64,000 nucleotides of DNA, from positions 193,424 through 257,423 of the forward strand of contig NZ_FMTY01000003.1 in NCBI RefSeq assembly GCF_900100625.1, given 5' to 3'. Within the stretch, counting starts at the first letter, position 1. Every line of letters starts with the position of its first letter. Below the pieces are notes generated by a model, which was not told the DNA's origin, made no database searches, and saw only the letters and a program-made list of their open reading frames with translations. Shown piece by piece: positions 25,399-34,217 of this stretch. This stretch comes from Flavobacterium saliperosum. GTDB lineage: Bacteria; Bacteroidota; Bacteroidia; Flavobacteriales; Flavobacteriaceae. The position numbers and the translations under genes were made by a program.

Positions 25399-26370
25399 AT
25401 GAATTTCGAGAGCTATCCACTGGTTTTTAAGCCAATCGTAAAAGACCGAATTTGGGGGGGAGAAAAACTCCGGACACTTTTAAATAAAGATATTCTAACG
25501 CCAACAACGGGTGAAAGTTGGGAAATATCGACTGTTCCCGGAGATGTAAGCGTAGTGGCTAACGGAAATTTTGCCGGGATTTCCTTAAACGAATTGCTTC
25601 AGAACTATCCGAAAGAAATTCTCGGATCAACCGTTTATGAACGTTTTGGAAGCGAATTTCCCTTGTTGTTTAAGTTTCTGGATGCCCGAGAAGATTTGTC
25701 GATTCAGCTCCATCCGAATGATGCCTTGGCAAAAGAACGTCATAATTCTTTCGGAAAGACTGAAATGTGGTATGTGATGCAGGCCGATGAAGGTGCTGAA
25801 ATTATAGTAGGTTTTAAGAAAAAGTCTTCCGCTTCCGAATATTTACAGCATTTGGAACAAAAATCACTGGTGTCGATTTTAAATAAAATACCCGTGCAGC
25901 AAGGAGATGTTTTCTTTTTGGAAACCGGAACCATTCACGCAATAGGGGCAGGAGTGATGTTAGCTGAAATTCAGCAGACTTCGGATATTACCTATCGCAT
26001 TTACGACTGGGATCGGGTTGATGCTCAGGGGAATTCACGCGAGTTGCACATCGAACAGGCTTTGGATGCCATAACCTATGATGAGGTAGCCGCACAAAGA
26101 AAGTACGAATCCAAACCGAACACAAGAAACCAAGTCGTTCATTGTTCTTATTTTACCACGAATATCATTCCGTTGGACGGAAAAATGAATTTTAATAAAG
26201 ACGGCGAATCGTTTACGGTTTTGGTATGTACGGAAGGGGAATTTTATGTGGTAACCGATTCATTCCTAAAGTATTCCTTTAAAAAAGGCGATACGGTTTT
26301 ACTTCCGGCGGCTTTAACTGATTTTGAATTGGTTGGTAAAGGCACTTTGTTAGAAATATTTATTTCTTAA
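25399..26370 (+). CDS. manA: Mannose-6-phosphate isomerase, class I
   Basis: 323 residues, the short bacterial type. Zinc and active-site motifs are LSIQLHPNDALAKE (His and neighbouring Glu), GKTEMWYVMQ and LETGTIHAIGAGVMLAEIQQ, and DITYRIYDWDR with the catalytic Arg region. It links fructose-6-phosphate to mannose-6-phosphate and so to GDP-mannose, GDP-fucose and similar donors, useful for the polysaccharide genes at the window start. It follows bcp without a gap. Confidence 0.93.
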   Translation: MNFESYPLVFKPIVKDRIWGGEKLRTLLNKDILTPTTGESWEISTVPGDVSVVANGNFAGISLNELLQNYPKEILGSTVYERFGSEFPLLFKFLDAREDLSIQLHPNDALAKERHNSFGKTEMWYVMQADEGAEIIVGFKKKSSASEYLQHLEQKSLVSILNKIPVQQGDVFFLETGTIHAIGAGVMLAEIQQTSDITYRIYDWDRVDAQGNSRELHIEQALDAITYDEVAAQRKYESKPNTRNQVVHCSYFTTNIIPLDGKMNFNKDGESFTVLVCTEGEFYVVTDSFLKYSFKKGDTVLLPAALTDFELVGKGTLLEIFIS

Positions 26371-26392
26371 CTTATTATCTAAAGATTAATTG

Positions 26393-26400
26393 TAATTTTG
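26393..26400 (+). promoter_or_regulatory. Candidate -7 box TAATTTTG for the 88-residue protein gene
   Basis: Exact TAnnTTTG match 25 bases before the ATG at 26426, lying after the manA stop, which suggests the small gene has its own promoter. No -33 TTTG is seen. Confidence 0.5.
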
Positions 26401-26425
26401 CAAACGAAATTTTAAACAAAATAAA

Positions 26426-26692
26426 ATGGCAAGCGTAAAAAACTTAAAAAAAGACATCAACTTCGTATTGGGTGATATTATTGAAGCAGTTTATATCTAT
26501 GAGATGACTACAACAGGGAAACCATCTGCTGAATCTGATGCATTGATTGATGAAGCTATCGCCTCTTTTGATGGTTTGATCACTAAAGTGAACCAAAAGA
26601 AAGTGGAGAATAAAAAAGCACATTACAAACAAATTAATAAAGATTTAGAAGTTGTTGCTACTCAGTTGGTTGAAAAAATCAACAAATTGTAG
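26426..26692 (+). CDS. Conserved small hypothetical protein, 88 residues
   Basis: Lys-rich, soluble and almost entirely helical by pattern: MASVKNLKKDINFVLGDIIE, then two further amphipathic stretches ending VATQLVEKINKL. I recognise no domain. It has its own candidate promoter, begins with a good ATG and shows coding-type base use; such short helical proteins are common next to tRNA genes in flavobacteria. Possible coiled-coil or structural role; not assigned. Confidence 0.75.
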   Translation: MASVKNLKKDINFVLGDIIEAVYIYEMTTTGKPSAESDALIDEAIASFDGLITKVNQKKVENKKAHYKQINKDLEVVATQLVEKINKL

Positions 26693-26725
26693 TCTGAAAA
26701 AAACTTAAAAAAGTGCAAATAAGAA

Positions 26726-26756
26726 TTTGGAAGTTTGAAAAACTCCATTATATTTG
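26726..26756 (+). promoter_or_regulatory. Consensus promoter for the tRNA-Thr pair
   Basis: TTTG at 26726-26729, a 19-base spacer, and TATATTTG at 26749-26756: this is the full Bacteroidota sigma-A type pattern (-33 TTTG, -7 TAnnTTTG). It lies 58 bases before the first tRNA. Confidence 0.8.
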
Positions 26757-26814
26757 CACCCGAAAAGTAATTCACGAGCCCCTATAAACAGAAGTGTTTG
26801 TGAATAATTGAGAC

Positions 26815-26888
26815 GCCGGTGTAGCTCAGCTGGCTAGAGCAGCTGATTTGTAATCAGCAGGTCGTGGGTTCGAGTCCCTCTATCGGCT
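26815..26888 (+). tRNA. tRNA-Thr (anticodon TGT)
   Basis: 74 bases fold as a cloverleaf: acceptor GCCGGTG pairs with TATCGGC (with G-T pairs), D arm GCTC...GAGC, anticodon stem GCTGA/TCAGC with loop TTTGTAA giving anticodon TGT, and T arm GTGGG-TTCGAGT-CCCTC with one weak pair. Discriminator T; CCA is not encoded. Reads ACA and, with wobble, other ACN codons. Confidence 0.96.
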
Positions 26889-26948
26889 CAATTTTTTCTA
26901 ACACGCGCAGCGTGGTTTCTTACTGAAACAAAAGCAACAGTACAAGTT

Positions 26949-27022
26949 GCCGGTGTAGCTCAGCTGGCTAGAGCAGCTGATTTGTAATCAGCAGGTCGTG
27001 GGTTCGAGTCCCTCTATCGGCT
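26949..27022 (+). tRNA. tRNA-Thr (anticodon TGT), second identical copy
   Basis: Identical to the tRNA at 26815-26888 over all 74 bases, 60 bases downstream, in the same transcription unit behind the promoter at 26726-26756. CCA is not encoded. A terminator follows directly. Confidence 0.96.
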
Positions 27023-27023
27023 C

Positions 27024-27053
27024 AAAAGGTTTCCAATTTTGGAAACCTTTTTT
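27024..27053 (+). terminator. Terminator of the tRNA-Thr unit
   Basis: AAAAGGTTTCC and GGAAACCTTTT form a perfect stem around AATTTT, followed by a T-run, two bases after the second tRNA. Confidence 0.85.
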
Positions 27054-27084
27054 GTTTTTGAACCTTTTTGTGAAAAGCATCAAT

Positions 27085-27117
27085 AAAAAAAAGCGACCGT
27101 TAACGGTCGCTTTTTTT
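27085..27117. terminator. Bidirectional terminator between tRNA unit and DUF4369 gene
   Basis: A-run plus GCGACCG, loop TTAA, CGGTCGC plus T-run: a symmetric hairpin that ends transcription from both sides. On the minus strand it lies 20 bases after the DUF4369 lipoprotein stop. Confidence 0.88.
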
Positions 27118-27136
27118 ATTATTCCATCCCTTTACA

Positions 27137-27847
27137 TTATTCGGATGTTTTTCGTCTTGCAATAAATTCGGTTAACTGTTTTCCGTATTTGGATTTGGCA
27201 ACCTCAGGAGACATTGCTTTTTGGATGGTGTCTAAATATTTGATGTTCGCATCATAAATTTCTGTCAGGGCAATGTAAGGCGCCACTTCGTGATTTCCGT
27301 TGTTAACCGCAAAGTTAATGGCGTCCAGATACCTTCTCATGGTTAGTTTGTCAGCACGCTGGTTTAAACTGTCTAATTTTTGGACATTATTGATTTTTCG
27401 TGCCAATATTGTAAAGCTTAACGTTTTATTCTGCTCGTCATTGTAACGCATTTTAATTTTCTTAAAATCATTGTACAGATCGTTGTTTTTTGAACCGGTT
27501 ACTTTTGCTTTGGCATAAAACTCTTTTAAAGAGGTTTCAATGGTCATATTGCCCGGTTCGGCAAAGAAAGGTAAGATGTTGTCTAAGGAGTTGGAATTTC
27601 CTCTGTCCAGGGATAAATACAACATTTCCGGTTCCGAAATTTGTAAATCGCTTTTGAAATTGGCATCGCCTTCCACCATAATACTGTCCAAGGTTACTAA
27701 ACTTGTATCAACAATGTGCTGGATGTATAATTTGCCCTTTTTTAAACCTTCAATTTTTCCGGTTAAGTGCAGGTTTTTATCGCTTTCTTTTTTATCGCAG
27801 GCCACTAAAGCAGAAAAGGCTAAAGCGGCAATCAGTAATTTTTTCAT
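27137..27847 (-). CDS. DUF4369 domain lipoprotein
   Basis: 236 residues from the ATG at 27847; the longer in-frame start at 27913 would place 22 extra residues before the signal sequence. MKKLLIAALAFSALVACDKK is a lipoprotein signal with lipobox LVAC (C17). The next part, LTGKIEGLKKGKLYIQ and DSIMVEGDANFKSDL, is the DUF4369 beta-rich N-domain common in Bacteroidota, often fused to a thioredoxin domain; here the C-terminal 120 residues are helical with no CxxC, so this is the version without thioredoxin. Function unknown; location periplasm or outer-membrane inner leaflet. Confidence 0.85.
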   Translation of the reverse strand: MKKLLIAALAFSALVACDKKESDKNLHLTGKIEGLKKGKLYIQHIVDTSLVTLDSIMVEGDANFKSDLQISEPEMLYLSLDRGNSNSLDNILPFFAEPGNMTIETSLKEFYAKAKVTGSKNNDLYNDFKKIKMRYNDEQNKTLSFTILARKINNVQKLDSLNQRADKLTMRRYLDAINFAVNNGNHEVAPYIALTEIYDANIKYLDTIQKAMSPEVAKSKYGKQLTEFIARRKTSE

Positions 27848-27941
27848 TCTTTTTGGTTTAATGGTTGCAAAGTAAAGAAAATTAATTGAAATGCCTGTAA
27901 AGAAACTTTGCATGGCGCTTGTGAATCGAAAGGAAATAAAA

Positions 27942-27970
27942 ATCCCCGACCTACATTGTAAATCGGGGAT
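27942..27970 (-). terminator. Hairpin terminator after the M61 peptidase gene
   Basis: ATCCCCGA at 27942-27949 and TCGGGGAT at 27963-27970 pair over 8 bp; on the minus strand the stem is followed by a T-containing tract, 21 bases past the stop. Confidence 0.7.
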
Positions 27971-27990
27971 AGTTGTATTAAAAAGAAATA

Positions 27991-29850
27991 CTAGCCTTTT
28001 AACCAGCCTTCTTTTAATTTCGCTTTGCTGCTGTCCGTGGCATGGAAACCTTCCACTTCCTCCATTGGTAAGGTGACTTTTCCTTTCAGAAGTTGCTCTT
28101 TTCCGTTGCGTTTGATTTTAACGGTAATCGGATCGCCTTCTTTCCATCCCATGCTTAACATAATTAAATCATAGATGTTGTCTAAATTGTAGTTGGTGTC
28201 GTTAACCGCTGCAATGACATCGTCATTTTTAATGCCAAGGGATTTCATGAACGTATTCAGTTCGATTTCCGGAAGAATTTTGATTTCTTTCGTGGCGGGA
28301 TCTACCGTAATGTATGGGGTAGACTGGTCTTTTAAGAATGGATTGCCCGCTTTTTTGACTTTTGCCTGAGTCACGCCCATTTTTGCAAAGTACTGATCGT
28401 AAGGAATCGGCGTTTCTCCCGCAACATAGGTTTTTAGGAATTCCCCAACGGCCGGATAAGATAAGGATGTTATTTTCGCAAACAATTCGGCATCGTTAAA
28501 CGCTTTTTTGGTTCCGTATTCTGCAGATAATGCGTGCATTAGATCTAAAATTCCTTTTTCGCCATTACTGCTCTCTCTCATTTGAATGTCGATACACATG
28601 GCAATCAAAGCTCCTTTTAAGTAAACATTATAATAGGAATCTTTGTATTGTTTGTCCAAAATGTTTTTACTCATCGTGGTGAACGGCATTTTTTCATCAA
28701 AACGTTTGGACTGGTCAATTTTATCCACCATTCTGTTGTAGAAGTCTTCTTCGGATATTAAACCTTGGTTTACCTGGAAAAGATTCGCGAAATATTCCGT
28801 TACCCCTTCATACATCCATAGGTGTTCCGACATTTTCGGATTGTTGAAATCGAAATATTGGATTTCCGTAGAGTGTACCGTTAAAGGTGTTACGATATGG
28901 AAGAATTCGTGGGAAACCACATCTTTCAATTGTTCCAATAAGGCTGCTTTCGGCATCATTTCCGGCATCACTACCGTAGTGGATGTGGTGTGTTCCAAAG
29001 CGCCGAAACCTTTAGCATCGGCTTTTTTCATATCGGATAAATACAATAAAACGCTGTATTTTTTGGTGGCATTTACCGGGCCTAAGAATTTTTTCTGAGC
29101 GCGCATCATCGTTTCCATCGCTGGCGTGATGTCTGCTGCTTTGTAGGTTCCGTTTGGCGAATACACGCTGATTAAAATATCCATATCGTCTACTTTAAAC
29201 GCCGTATAATCCGGTTTGGAATACATGATCGGGTGGTCTACCAATTCGGCATAACGGGATGTCATGAATACATCTTTATCGGCGCTGGCATCTGTGTCTG
29301 TCAATGAAGTGGCGCCCCATAAAGCTGCCGGGTGCGCAATGGTTACTTTGTATGGAAGCTCCGATTTTCCTTCGAAATACCCCACAAAACCATGTGTATT
29401 TATCATGAAATTCTCGCCTGCTGCAATGTTTGTTCCGGCCGGAGAGAAAACATCTTTTCCGCCCATGCCTCCTGAAACTTCCACGTCAAATGAGTCGTTT
29501 ACCAAATAGGTTACTTTGCTGATTTTTTTAGCATCGGCAATCGTCCATGAATTCTCGTCTTTTTTTGTGACAGCCAAAAGGTTTCCTTGGGCATCGTATG
29601 CTTTTACATCCTCGATGAATCTTCCGTAATTGTCTTCGGAATACGTTCCGGGAACGGTTTTCGGAATGTGGAATGTAATTGTTTCTGTGGTGAAAGTTGG
29701 TGGTGTGATGGTTACCATAACCTTATCGTCGGTTACGTTTACCAAATCAATAGCAACATTTACGTCGTTTATTGTCGGCGTGTTATTTTGTGCCGTTTTG
29801 CAGCTTACTAACACTGCGGCCAATGCCAATGTGCAAATTAGTTTTTTCAT
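27991..29850 (-). CDS. M61 family metallopeptidase with PDZ domain, lipoprotein
   Basis: 619 residues. The signal MKKLICTLALAAVLVSC has lipobox LVSC (C17). An N-terminal beta domain (about residues 25-190) precedes the zinc site HEFFH (H314, E315, H318) with the third ligand probably in the following EGVTEYF segment, and a C-terminal PDZ domain (about 500-600, with GIKNDDVIAAVND). This is the glycyl aminopeptidase-like M61 fold widespread in Bacteroidota. It is probably attached to the outer membrane or periplasmic face and degrades peptides. Exact specificity is unknown. Confidence 0.9.
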   Translation of the reverse strand: MKKLICTLALAAVLVSCKTAQNNTPTINDVNVAIDLVNVTDDKVMVTITPPTFTTETITFHIPKTVPGTYSEDNYGRFIEDVKAYDAQGNLLAVTKKDENSWTIADAKKISKVTYLVNDSFDVEVSGGMGGKDVFSPAGTNIAAGENFMINTHGFVGYFEGKSELPYKVTIAHPAALWGATSLTDTDASADKDVFMTSRYAELVDHPIMYSKPDYTAFKVDDMDILISVYSPNGTYKAADITPAMETMMRAQKKFLGPVNATKKYSVLLYLSDMKKADAKGFGALEHTTSTTVVMPEMMPKAALLEQLKDVVSHEFFHIVTPLTVHSTEIQYFDFNNPKMSEHLWMYEGVTEYFANLFQVNQGLISEEDFYNRMVDKIDQSKRFDEKMPFTTMSKNILDKQYKDSYYNVYLKGALIAMCIDIQMRESSNGEKGILDLMHALSAEYGTKKAFNDAELFAKITSLSYPAVGEFLKTYVAGETPIPYDQYFAKMGVTQAKVKKAGNPFLKDQSTPYITVDPATKEIKILPEIELNTFMKSLGIKNDDVIAAVNDTNYNLDNIYDLIMLSMGWKEGDPITVKIKRNGKEQLLKGKVTLPMEEVEGFHATDSSKAKLKEGWLKG

Positions 29851-29896
29851 TATTTCGTTTTTGATATATCAATAAGTAGCACAGTTGTGTTTTTTG

Positions 29897-30838
29897 TTAC
29901 AATCTGTTGTTTAAGAATTTTAGTATGGTTTCTGAAAGTTCCGGATTGTTCTTTACTTCTGGCTTTGAATAAGTTTCCATATTCTCCTTTTCGTCTCCCG
30001 TAACGGTTTTGAAAACGTGGTTCATGTCTTTGATGATGACCAGTGTGCTTTTTTGTTGCGCCTCGTTTAACAGTCGGGCATCTTTTGGGGTTACCTGTAG
30101 GTCTTTATCACCATTAATAATTAGCGTCGGACAGTTTACTTTCTTGATTTCCTGCTGCGGATTGTATTTTAACCACGAAATCATATAAGGCTGAACGCTT
30201 TCCCGGAACAGTGAATTTAAAACCGGAGTATCATTCTTAAATGTTTCTCCCTTTTTTAGCAGGTTCAGGTAGGCAATGGTTTTCTCTTTAAGCGAAGGTA
30301 TTTGCTTTTCAAGTTGTTCCACCAGAACTTCATCAATGCTTCTTCCGGCTCCTGCAAGCGAAATATAGGCGTCTGCTTTGGTTTGTTGGGCGGCAATCAT
30401 TCCTACTAATGATCCTTCGCTGTGTCCGGCAAAAATGAATTTGTTGTATTGGTTCGTTTTCTTAAAATAATCGGCTACGCTTGTCGCATCGGAAATCAAA
30501 TCGTCAAATCTTGCTTCCGATTCATTTACGGTACCGGCTATAATCTGAGCGATGATTCTTTTATCGAAAGTAAACACGCTGTAGCCGCCGTTGGTCAATT
30601 CTTCCGCAAGGTATTTCAGGGAATTGTTCTGCATTCCGATTTGATTCCCGTTGCGGTTGGTTGGTCCCGATCCGGCCAAAAGAATAATCAGGCTTTTTTG
30701 TGATTTTCCGTTCTTGGGCGTGTACAGGTCGCCTTTAATTAAAGTCGAAACGGCGATTTCTTCTTTCGAAAAATTTTCGGTTTGAGAAAATGCCATTGTC
30801 GTGAAAAGCAACAATAGGAGGTTGAGGGTTTGCTTCAT
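29897..30838 (-). CDS. Secreted alpha/beta hydrolase
   Basis: 313 residues from the ATG at 30838 (MKQTLNLLLLLFTTMAFSQ signal peptide); the in-frame ATG at 30862 adds eight residues that spoil the signal. The fold is recognisable by LIILLAGSGPTNRNGNQ (oxyanion region), the nucleophile elbow AGHSEGSLVG, the acid in LIINGDKDLQV and the final His in MNHVFKTV. Closest in style to the Bacteroidota esterase/dienelactone-hydrolase-like periplasmic enzymes. The substrate is unknown. Its -7-like box lies in the loop of the terminator upstream. Confidence 0.85.
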   Translation of the reverse strand: MKQTLNLLLLLFTTMAFSQTENFSKEEIAVSTLIKGDLYTPKNGKSQKSLIILLAGSGPTNRNGNQIGMQNNSLKYLAEELTNGGYSVFTFDKRIIAQIIAGTVNESEARFDDLISDATSVADYFKKTNQYNKFIFAGHSEGSLVGMIAAQQTKADAYISLAGAGRSIDEVLVEQLEKQIPSLKEKTIAYLNLLKKGETFKNDTPVLNSLFRESVQPYMISWLKYNPQQEIKKVNCPTLIINGDKDLQVTPKDARLLNEAQQKSTLVIIKDMNHVFKTVTGDEKENMETYSKPEVKNNPELSETILKFLNNRL

Positions 30839-30851
30839 GTTTGTGTAAAAA

Positions 30852-30875
30852 AAATCTCCCAAATATAGGAGATTT
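30852..30875 (-). terminator. Terminator of the DUF2805 gene with an embedded -7-like box
   Basis: AAATCTCC and GGAGATTT pair; read on the minus strand the hairpin ends in a run of eight T, six bases after the DUF2805 stop. The loop region at 30860-30867 reads TATATTTG on the minus strand, an exact -7 box lying 22 bases before the hydrolase start. Confidence 0.75.
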
Positions 30876-30880
30876 CTGTT

Positions 30881-31162
30881 TTAATCCATTTTATTTTTAA
30901 AATAGTATTTGCTGTCTAACTCGTCATCCTCAATTTCATTGAATTTTAGAGGTTTTGGTTTCGGTTTGCTTGCTGTAACCTTCTTTTTCCAAAGTTCGAA
31001 ATTGTCTTTAGACAATTTTTTCCGCATCAGTTCAGTAACATCGTTTTCTGAAATACCAAATTCTTCTTTTAATACTTCAAAAGGCTTTTTTTCCTCCTGA
31101 GCCATTGTGACAACACGTTCTAGCGTTTCGTTGTCCATTTCTGAAATTTTTCTTTTTTTCAT
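30881..31162 (-). CDS. DUF2805/TIGR03643 family protein
   Basis: 93 residues. ETLERVVTMAQEEKKPFEVL followed by EEFGISENDVTELMRKKLS is a small helix-turn-helix-like module known as DUF2805 or TIGR03643; the tail is Lys/Pro-rich. The predicted HTH makes DNA binding thinkable, but no function is established as far as I know. Single gene with its own terminator. Confidence 0.8.
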   Translation of the reverse strand: MKKRKISEMDNETLERVVTMAQEEKKPFEVLKEEFGISENDVTELMRKKLSKDNFELWKKKVTASKPKPKPLKFNEIEDDELDSKYYFKNKMD

Positions 31163-31315
31163 TAGATGAAAAATTAATACAATAAACTGGTTTTAGTACT
31201 ATTTATAAATCGTTACTCAATATTACTAAAAAAACGGATTTAGAAATACGTGAGTTTTATTTTTTATGAATTTACAAAAATCAGACCAAAAAGGAAATCA
31301 CCTTTGCATTTTGTT

Positions 31316-31915
31316 TTATAAAATTGTACGAAACGTAAGATTTATTCGTTGATTTATTGGTTTTGTTGTTTTCGGAATCTGATGTTTCCAATAGTGTTGT
31401 GTGGTTCCCTTCATTAAAAGTAGGCTTCCGTTTTCCAGAACGATACTTTGTTTGGCCTCTTTTATGGTATTGTGTTTTAACTGAAAGGTTCTTTTTTCTC
31501 CGAAACTTACCGAAGCGATTATTGGATTTTGTCCCAGTTCTTTTTCGTTATCGGCGTGCCAGCCGTTACTGTCTTTTCCATCGCGGTATAAATTGAGTAA
31601 TACCGAAGTGAACGTGTGTCCGGTTGTCTTTTCGACTTTCAGTTTAATTTTTGTCAGTAATTCGTTCCAGGGATGTGGATGCATACTTATGTTGGAATAG
31701 GAATACGGTTTTCCTTCCTTTCCGAATAGAGCAGTTAGTCTGGGTTGTTGATGTGTTTTTCCGAAAACGGTGATGTTGTCCTGCTGCCACGGAATTTCAT
31801 CAAGGAGTTTGTGAAATAACGAAAGGGCTTCCGTTTCCGAAACGAAATCCGGATAGTATTCGATGTCAGCATCGGGTAAATCGAACGTGATTTTATCTTT
31901 CGGAAACAAATTCAT
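31316..31915 (-). CDS. alkB: AlkB-type 2-oxoglutarate-dependent dioxygenase
   Basis: 199 residues. The iron site is H120-x-D122 (WHADNEKELG), with the distal His and the Arg pair in the C-terminal HYWKHQIPKTT and NQRINLTFR segments; IIASVSFGEKRTFQL is the conserved strand. This is the AlkB/ALKBH2-like branch that oxidatively removes alkyl groups from DNA or RNA bases. It is separated from aqpZ upstream by a strong terminator, so it is expressed on its own. Adaptive control is not visible. Confidence 0.9.
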   Translation of the reverse strand: MNLFPKDKITFDLPDADIEYYPDFVSETEALSLFHKLLDEIPWQQDNITVFGKTHQQPRLTALFGKEGKPYSYSNISMHPHPWNELLTKIKLKVEKTTGHTFTSVLLNLYRDGKDSNGWHADNEKELGQNPIIASVSFGEKRTFQLKHNTIKEAKQSIVLENGSLLLMKGTTQHYWKHQIPKTTKPINQRINLTFRTIL

Positions 31916-31925
31916 AATTCAAAAT

Positions 31926-31959
31926 TAAAAAAAAAGCGATGAATGCTTTCACCGCTTTT
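31926..31959 (-). terminator. Rho-independent terminator after aqpZ
   Basis: Read on the minus strand a 12-bp stem (AAAAGCGGTGAA with TTCATCGCTTTT, one G-T pair) closes a 4-base loop and runs into a long T tract. It lies 18 bases after the aqpZ stop and separates it from alkB. Confidence 0.85.
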
Positions 31960-31976
31960 GATTTGTATGCAGCAAT

Positions 31977-32684
31977 TTATTCCGAATCGTTTTTCTGGAG
32001 CAGGTTTTTATAAATAATTCCCGCAACGATCGCCCCTAAAATTGGAGCCAGCCAAAATAGCCATAACTGAAGTAAGGGTTCGCCCTGAGTAAATAATGCC
32101 TGTGACGTGGAACGGGCCGGATTTACAGAGGTATTGGTGATTGGGATGCTGATCAGATGAATTAAGGTGAGTGCTAAACCAATGGCTACTCCGGCAAATT
32201 TTCCGTTAGCCAATTTATCGGTAGCGCCAAGGATGATTAACAGGAAAAACATCGTGAGAACAAATTCGACCGTAAAAGCGGATGCCATGGAAAAACCGTC
32301 GGGTGAGAAACTGCCATAACCGTTGGAAGCAAAAGCACCTGCTTTCGTGTTGTCGATGGCAAATCCGGCTTTCCCCGATGCGATAAAAAACAGCGTGGCG
32401 GCAGCCGTAATGGCGCCTGAACATTGCGCAATGACATAAGGAATCAAATCTTTAATGTCAAAACGACCGCCGGCCCACAATCCGAAAGAAACTGCGGGAT
32501 TAAAGTGTCCGCCCGATATGTGTCCAACCGCATACGCCATGGTTAAAACGGTTAACCCGAAAGCTAAAGAAACACCGGTAAAACCAATACCTAACTCAGG
32601 GATACCTGCCGCAAAAAGGGCGCTCCCACAACCTCCAAATACTAACCAATAGGTTCCGAAAAATTCTGCGAATAGTTTTTTCAT
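31977..32684 (-). CDS. aqpZ: Aquaporin Z
   Basis: 235 residues, six transmembrane helices and two half-helices. Both NPA boxes are intact: [13 protein letters not shown] and [15 protein letters not shown]; the narrow-filter Arg follows the second box, and the start [20 protein letters not shown] is AqpZ-like. The absence of the Asp after the second NPA favours a water channel over a glycerol facilitator. The DoxX-like gene lies 38 bases upstream on the same strand, so the two may be co-transcribed. Confidence 0.93.
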   Translation of the reverse strand: MKKLFAEFFGTYWLVFGGCGSALFAAGIPELGIGFTGVSLAFGLTVLTMAYAVGHISGGHFNPAVSFGLWAGGRFDIKDLIPYVIAQCSGAITAAATLFFIASGKAGFAIDNTKAGAFASNGYGSFSPDGFSMASAFTVEFVLTMFFLLIILGATDKLANGKFAGVAIGLALTLIHLISIPITNTSVNPARSTSQALFTQGEPLLQLWLFWLAPILGAIVAGIIYKNLLQKNDSE

Positions 32685-32722
32685 ACTGCTGATGTTTTTA
32701 TTATGTGTGGATTAAAATTGAT

Positions 32723-33076
32723 TCAGGTGTAGCAAAAGGCCCAATACAATAATACCAGTTGAAATGGTAAACGAATAAACCGTAACCAGGACGGAATGCC
32801 TAAGCCGGCATCATCGTGCAGATACATATAAATATTAGCCGGAAAAACAGCAATGAGTAAGGCAATAATGCCCCAGGCGGCGAATTTTGAAACCACGGGA
32901 ATGCAAAGCGCAATCCCCAGAATCACTTCAGAAAAACCGCAAATCAGGTTGAGTGTCTTAGGATTGGGGAAATAAGGCGGAATGATTTTGAGATAGAGTC
33001 TTGGCGTTCTGAAATGATTTAACCCTGCAATAATGTAGAGCGAAGCCATCAGGTATAAGTGCCAAGGTAAACTCAT
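32723..33076 (-). CDS. DoxX-like small membrane protein
   Basis: 117 residues, four hydrophobic segments. SLYIIAGLNHFRTPRLYLKI and PPYFPNPKTLNLICGFSEVI (a helix break with Pro and an acidic residue in the next helix) are typical of the short DoxX/DoxD-related membrane proteins. Function is unknown in general; some members work in redox chains. Located between the EamA transporter and aqpZ genes on the same strand with short gaps. Confidence 0.75.
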   Translation of the reverse strand: MSLPWHLYLMASLYIIAGLNHFRTPRLYLKIIPPYFPNPKTLNLICGFSEVILGIALCIPVVSKFAAWGIIALLIAVFPANIYMYLHDDAGLGIPSWLRFIRLPFQLVLLYWAFCYT

Positions 33077-33130
33077 AATAAGGTATATTTATTACGAATT
33101 TACTTAAAAAAATATAAAAATGTTAAAAAA

Positions 33131-34039
33131 TTACGATTTATTTTTAAAATTTACATTCATAATAACAATAGCGAGAATTATTAATAAAATCCCTATCCAT
33201 TGTGTGAAAACCACCGTTTCGTTCAGGATGAAGAAAGCCATTGTAACGGAAACCGGCAATTCCAGAGAGGAAACAATACTTCCCAATCCGATTCCGGTGT
33301 TTGGAAACCCGGCATTCATCAACATAGGAGGTATTATCGTTCCGAAAACCGCTAAAACGATGCCCCATTTCATGAAAATGTCAAAATTGAAAGGCGCGGT
33401 TTGGGTGTATAAACTAAATCCAAATACGATAACGGCACCACCTAAAAGCATGTACAAACTTCTTTGTGCCGAAGAAATGCCCACGGCTACTTTGTTAGCG
33501 GTGAACATGGTGGTTGTAAAGGAGGCCGCCGCTAAAATTCCCCAGAAAATTCCGGTTGTCCAATCTATTTCGGGGTCATTGAAGTCGATTTTAAAAATGT
33601 TTATGGCCAAAGCAGTTCCAATCAAAACAATAATAACCGAAATGATTTTTTGTATGGAAGGCGCTTTTTTATCCAGAAACCACTCCAGTAATACTCCCAT
33701 CCAAACCGTTTGCATTAACAAAACGATTCCAATCGAAACCGGAATGTATTTTACGGCCAAATAATAGAAAATGCTGGTCATGCCTAGCGAGGTTCCGGCC
33801 AGCATCAAATGAAAAACATTTCTTCCGGTAGCCTTAATTACACCGTTTCCTTTTTTTATTTTCTGAAAAGCATTGATTAATAAAATTCCAATAATTCCCA
33901 ATATGAATTGTGATGACGTTACTTCTGCCGTGGTGTATTTTTCCTCATACGCCAATTTTACAAAAGTGGCCAACATCCCATAACTGGTAGCACCTAAACC
34001 TACCAGGAAAACTCCCTTTAATACTCTGTTCCCAAACAT
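33131..34039 (-). CDS. EamA-type (DMT superfamily) transporter
   Basis: 302 residues with ten hydrophobic segments in two homologous halves, typical of EamA proteins: the first half has SYGMLATFVKLAYEEKYTTA and ILGIIGILLINAF, the second VIVLIGTALAINIF and IPPMLMNAGFPNTGIGLGSI. EamA transporters export small metabolites such as amino acids or nucleosides; the substrate cannot be predicted. A long open frame on the opposite strand (33120-33764) is a shadow. First gene of the leftward group with the DoxX-like gene and aqpZ. Confidence 0.88.
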   Translation of the reverse strand: MFGNRVLKGVFLVGLGATSYGMLATFVKLAYEEKYTTAEVTSSQFILGIIGILLINAFQKIKKGNGVIKATGRNVFHLMLAGTSLGMTSIFYYLAVKYIPVSIGIVLLMQTVWMGVLLEWFLDKKAPSIQKIISVIIVLIGTALAINIFKIDFNDPEIDWTTGIFWGILAAASFTTTMFTANKVAVGISSAQRSLYMLLGGAVIVFGFSLYTQTAPFNFDIFMKWGIVLAVFGTIIPPMLMNAGFPNTGIGLGSIVSSLELPVSVTMAFFILNETVVFTQWIGILLIILAIVIMNVNFKNKS

Positions 34040-34217
34040 ATTTTCAATTTTAAAAAGCCGGCAAAGATAAGGGTTTTGTTTAAATTATGTTGTTTGCAGA
34101 CAGAAAGTTGTGGTTTTTGGTTTGGGTATAGACGGGCGGATTAAAATTAGTTCAGGTAAATCATACTAAAATTAAAAGAGTGGTGTTTAAACAGTATCTC
34201 TGAAATTTTAATGCGCC

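Noticed and set aside
33120-33764. 214-residue open frame on the + strand opposite the EamA transporter
   Set aside because: It lies fully inside a well-supported transporter gene, its translation has no domain character and is rich in repeated Ile/Thr/Lys caused by the opposite-strand hydrophobic codons.
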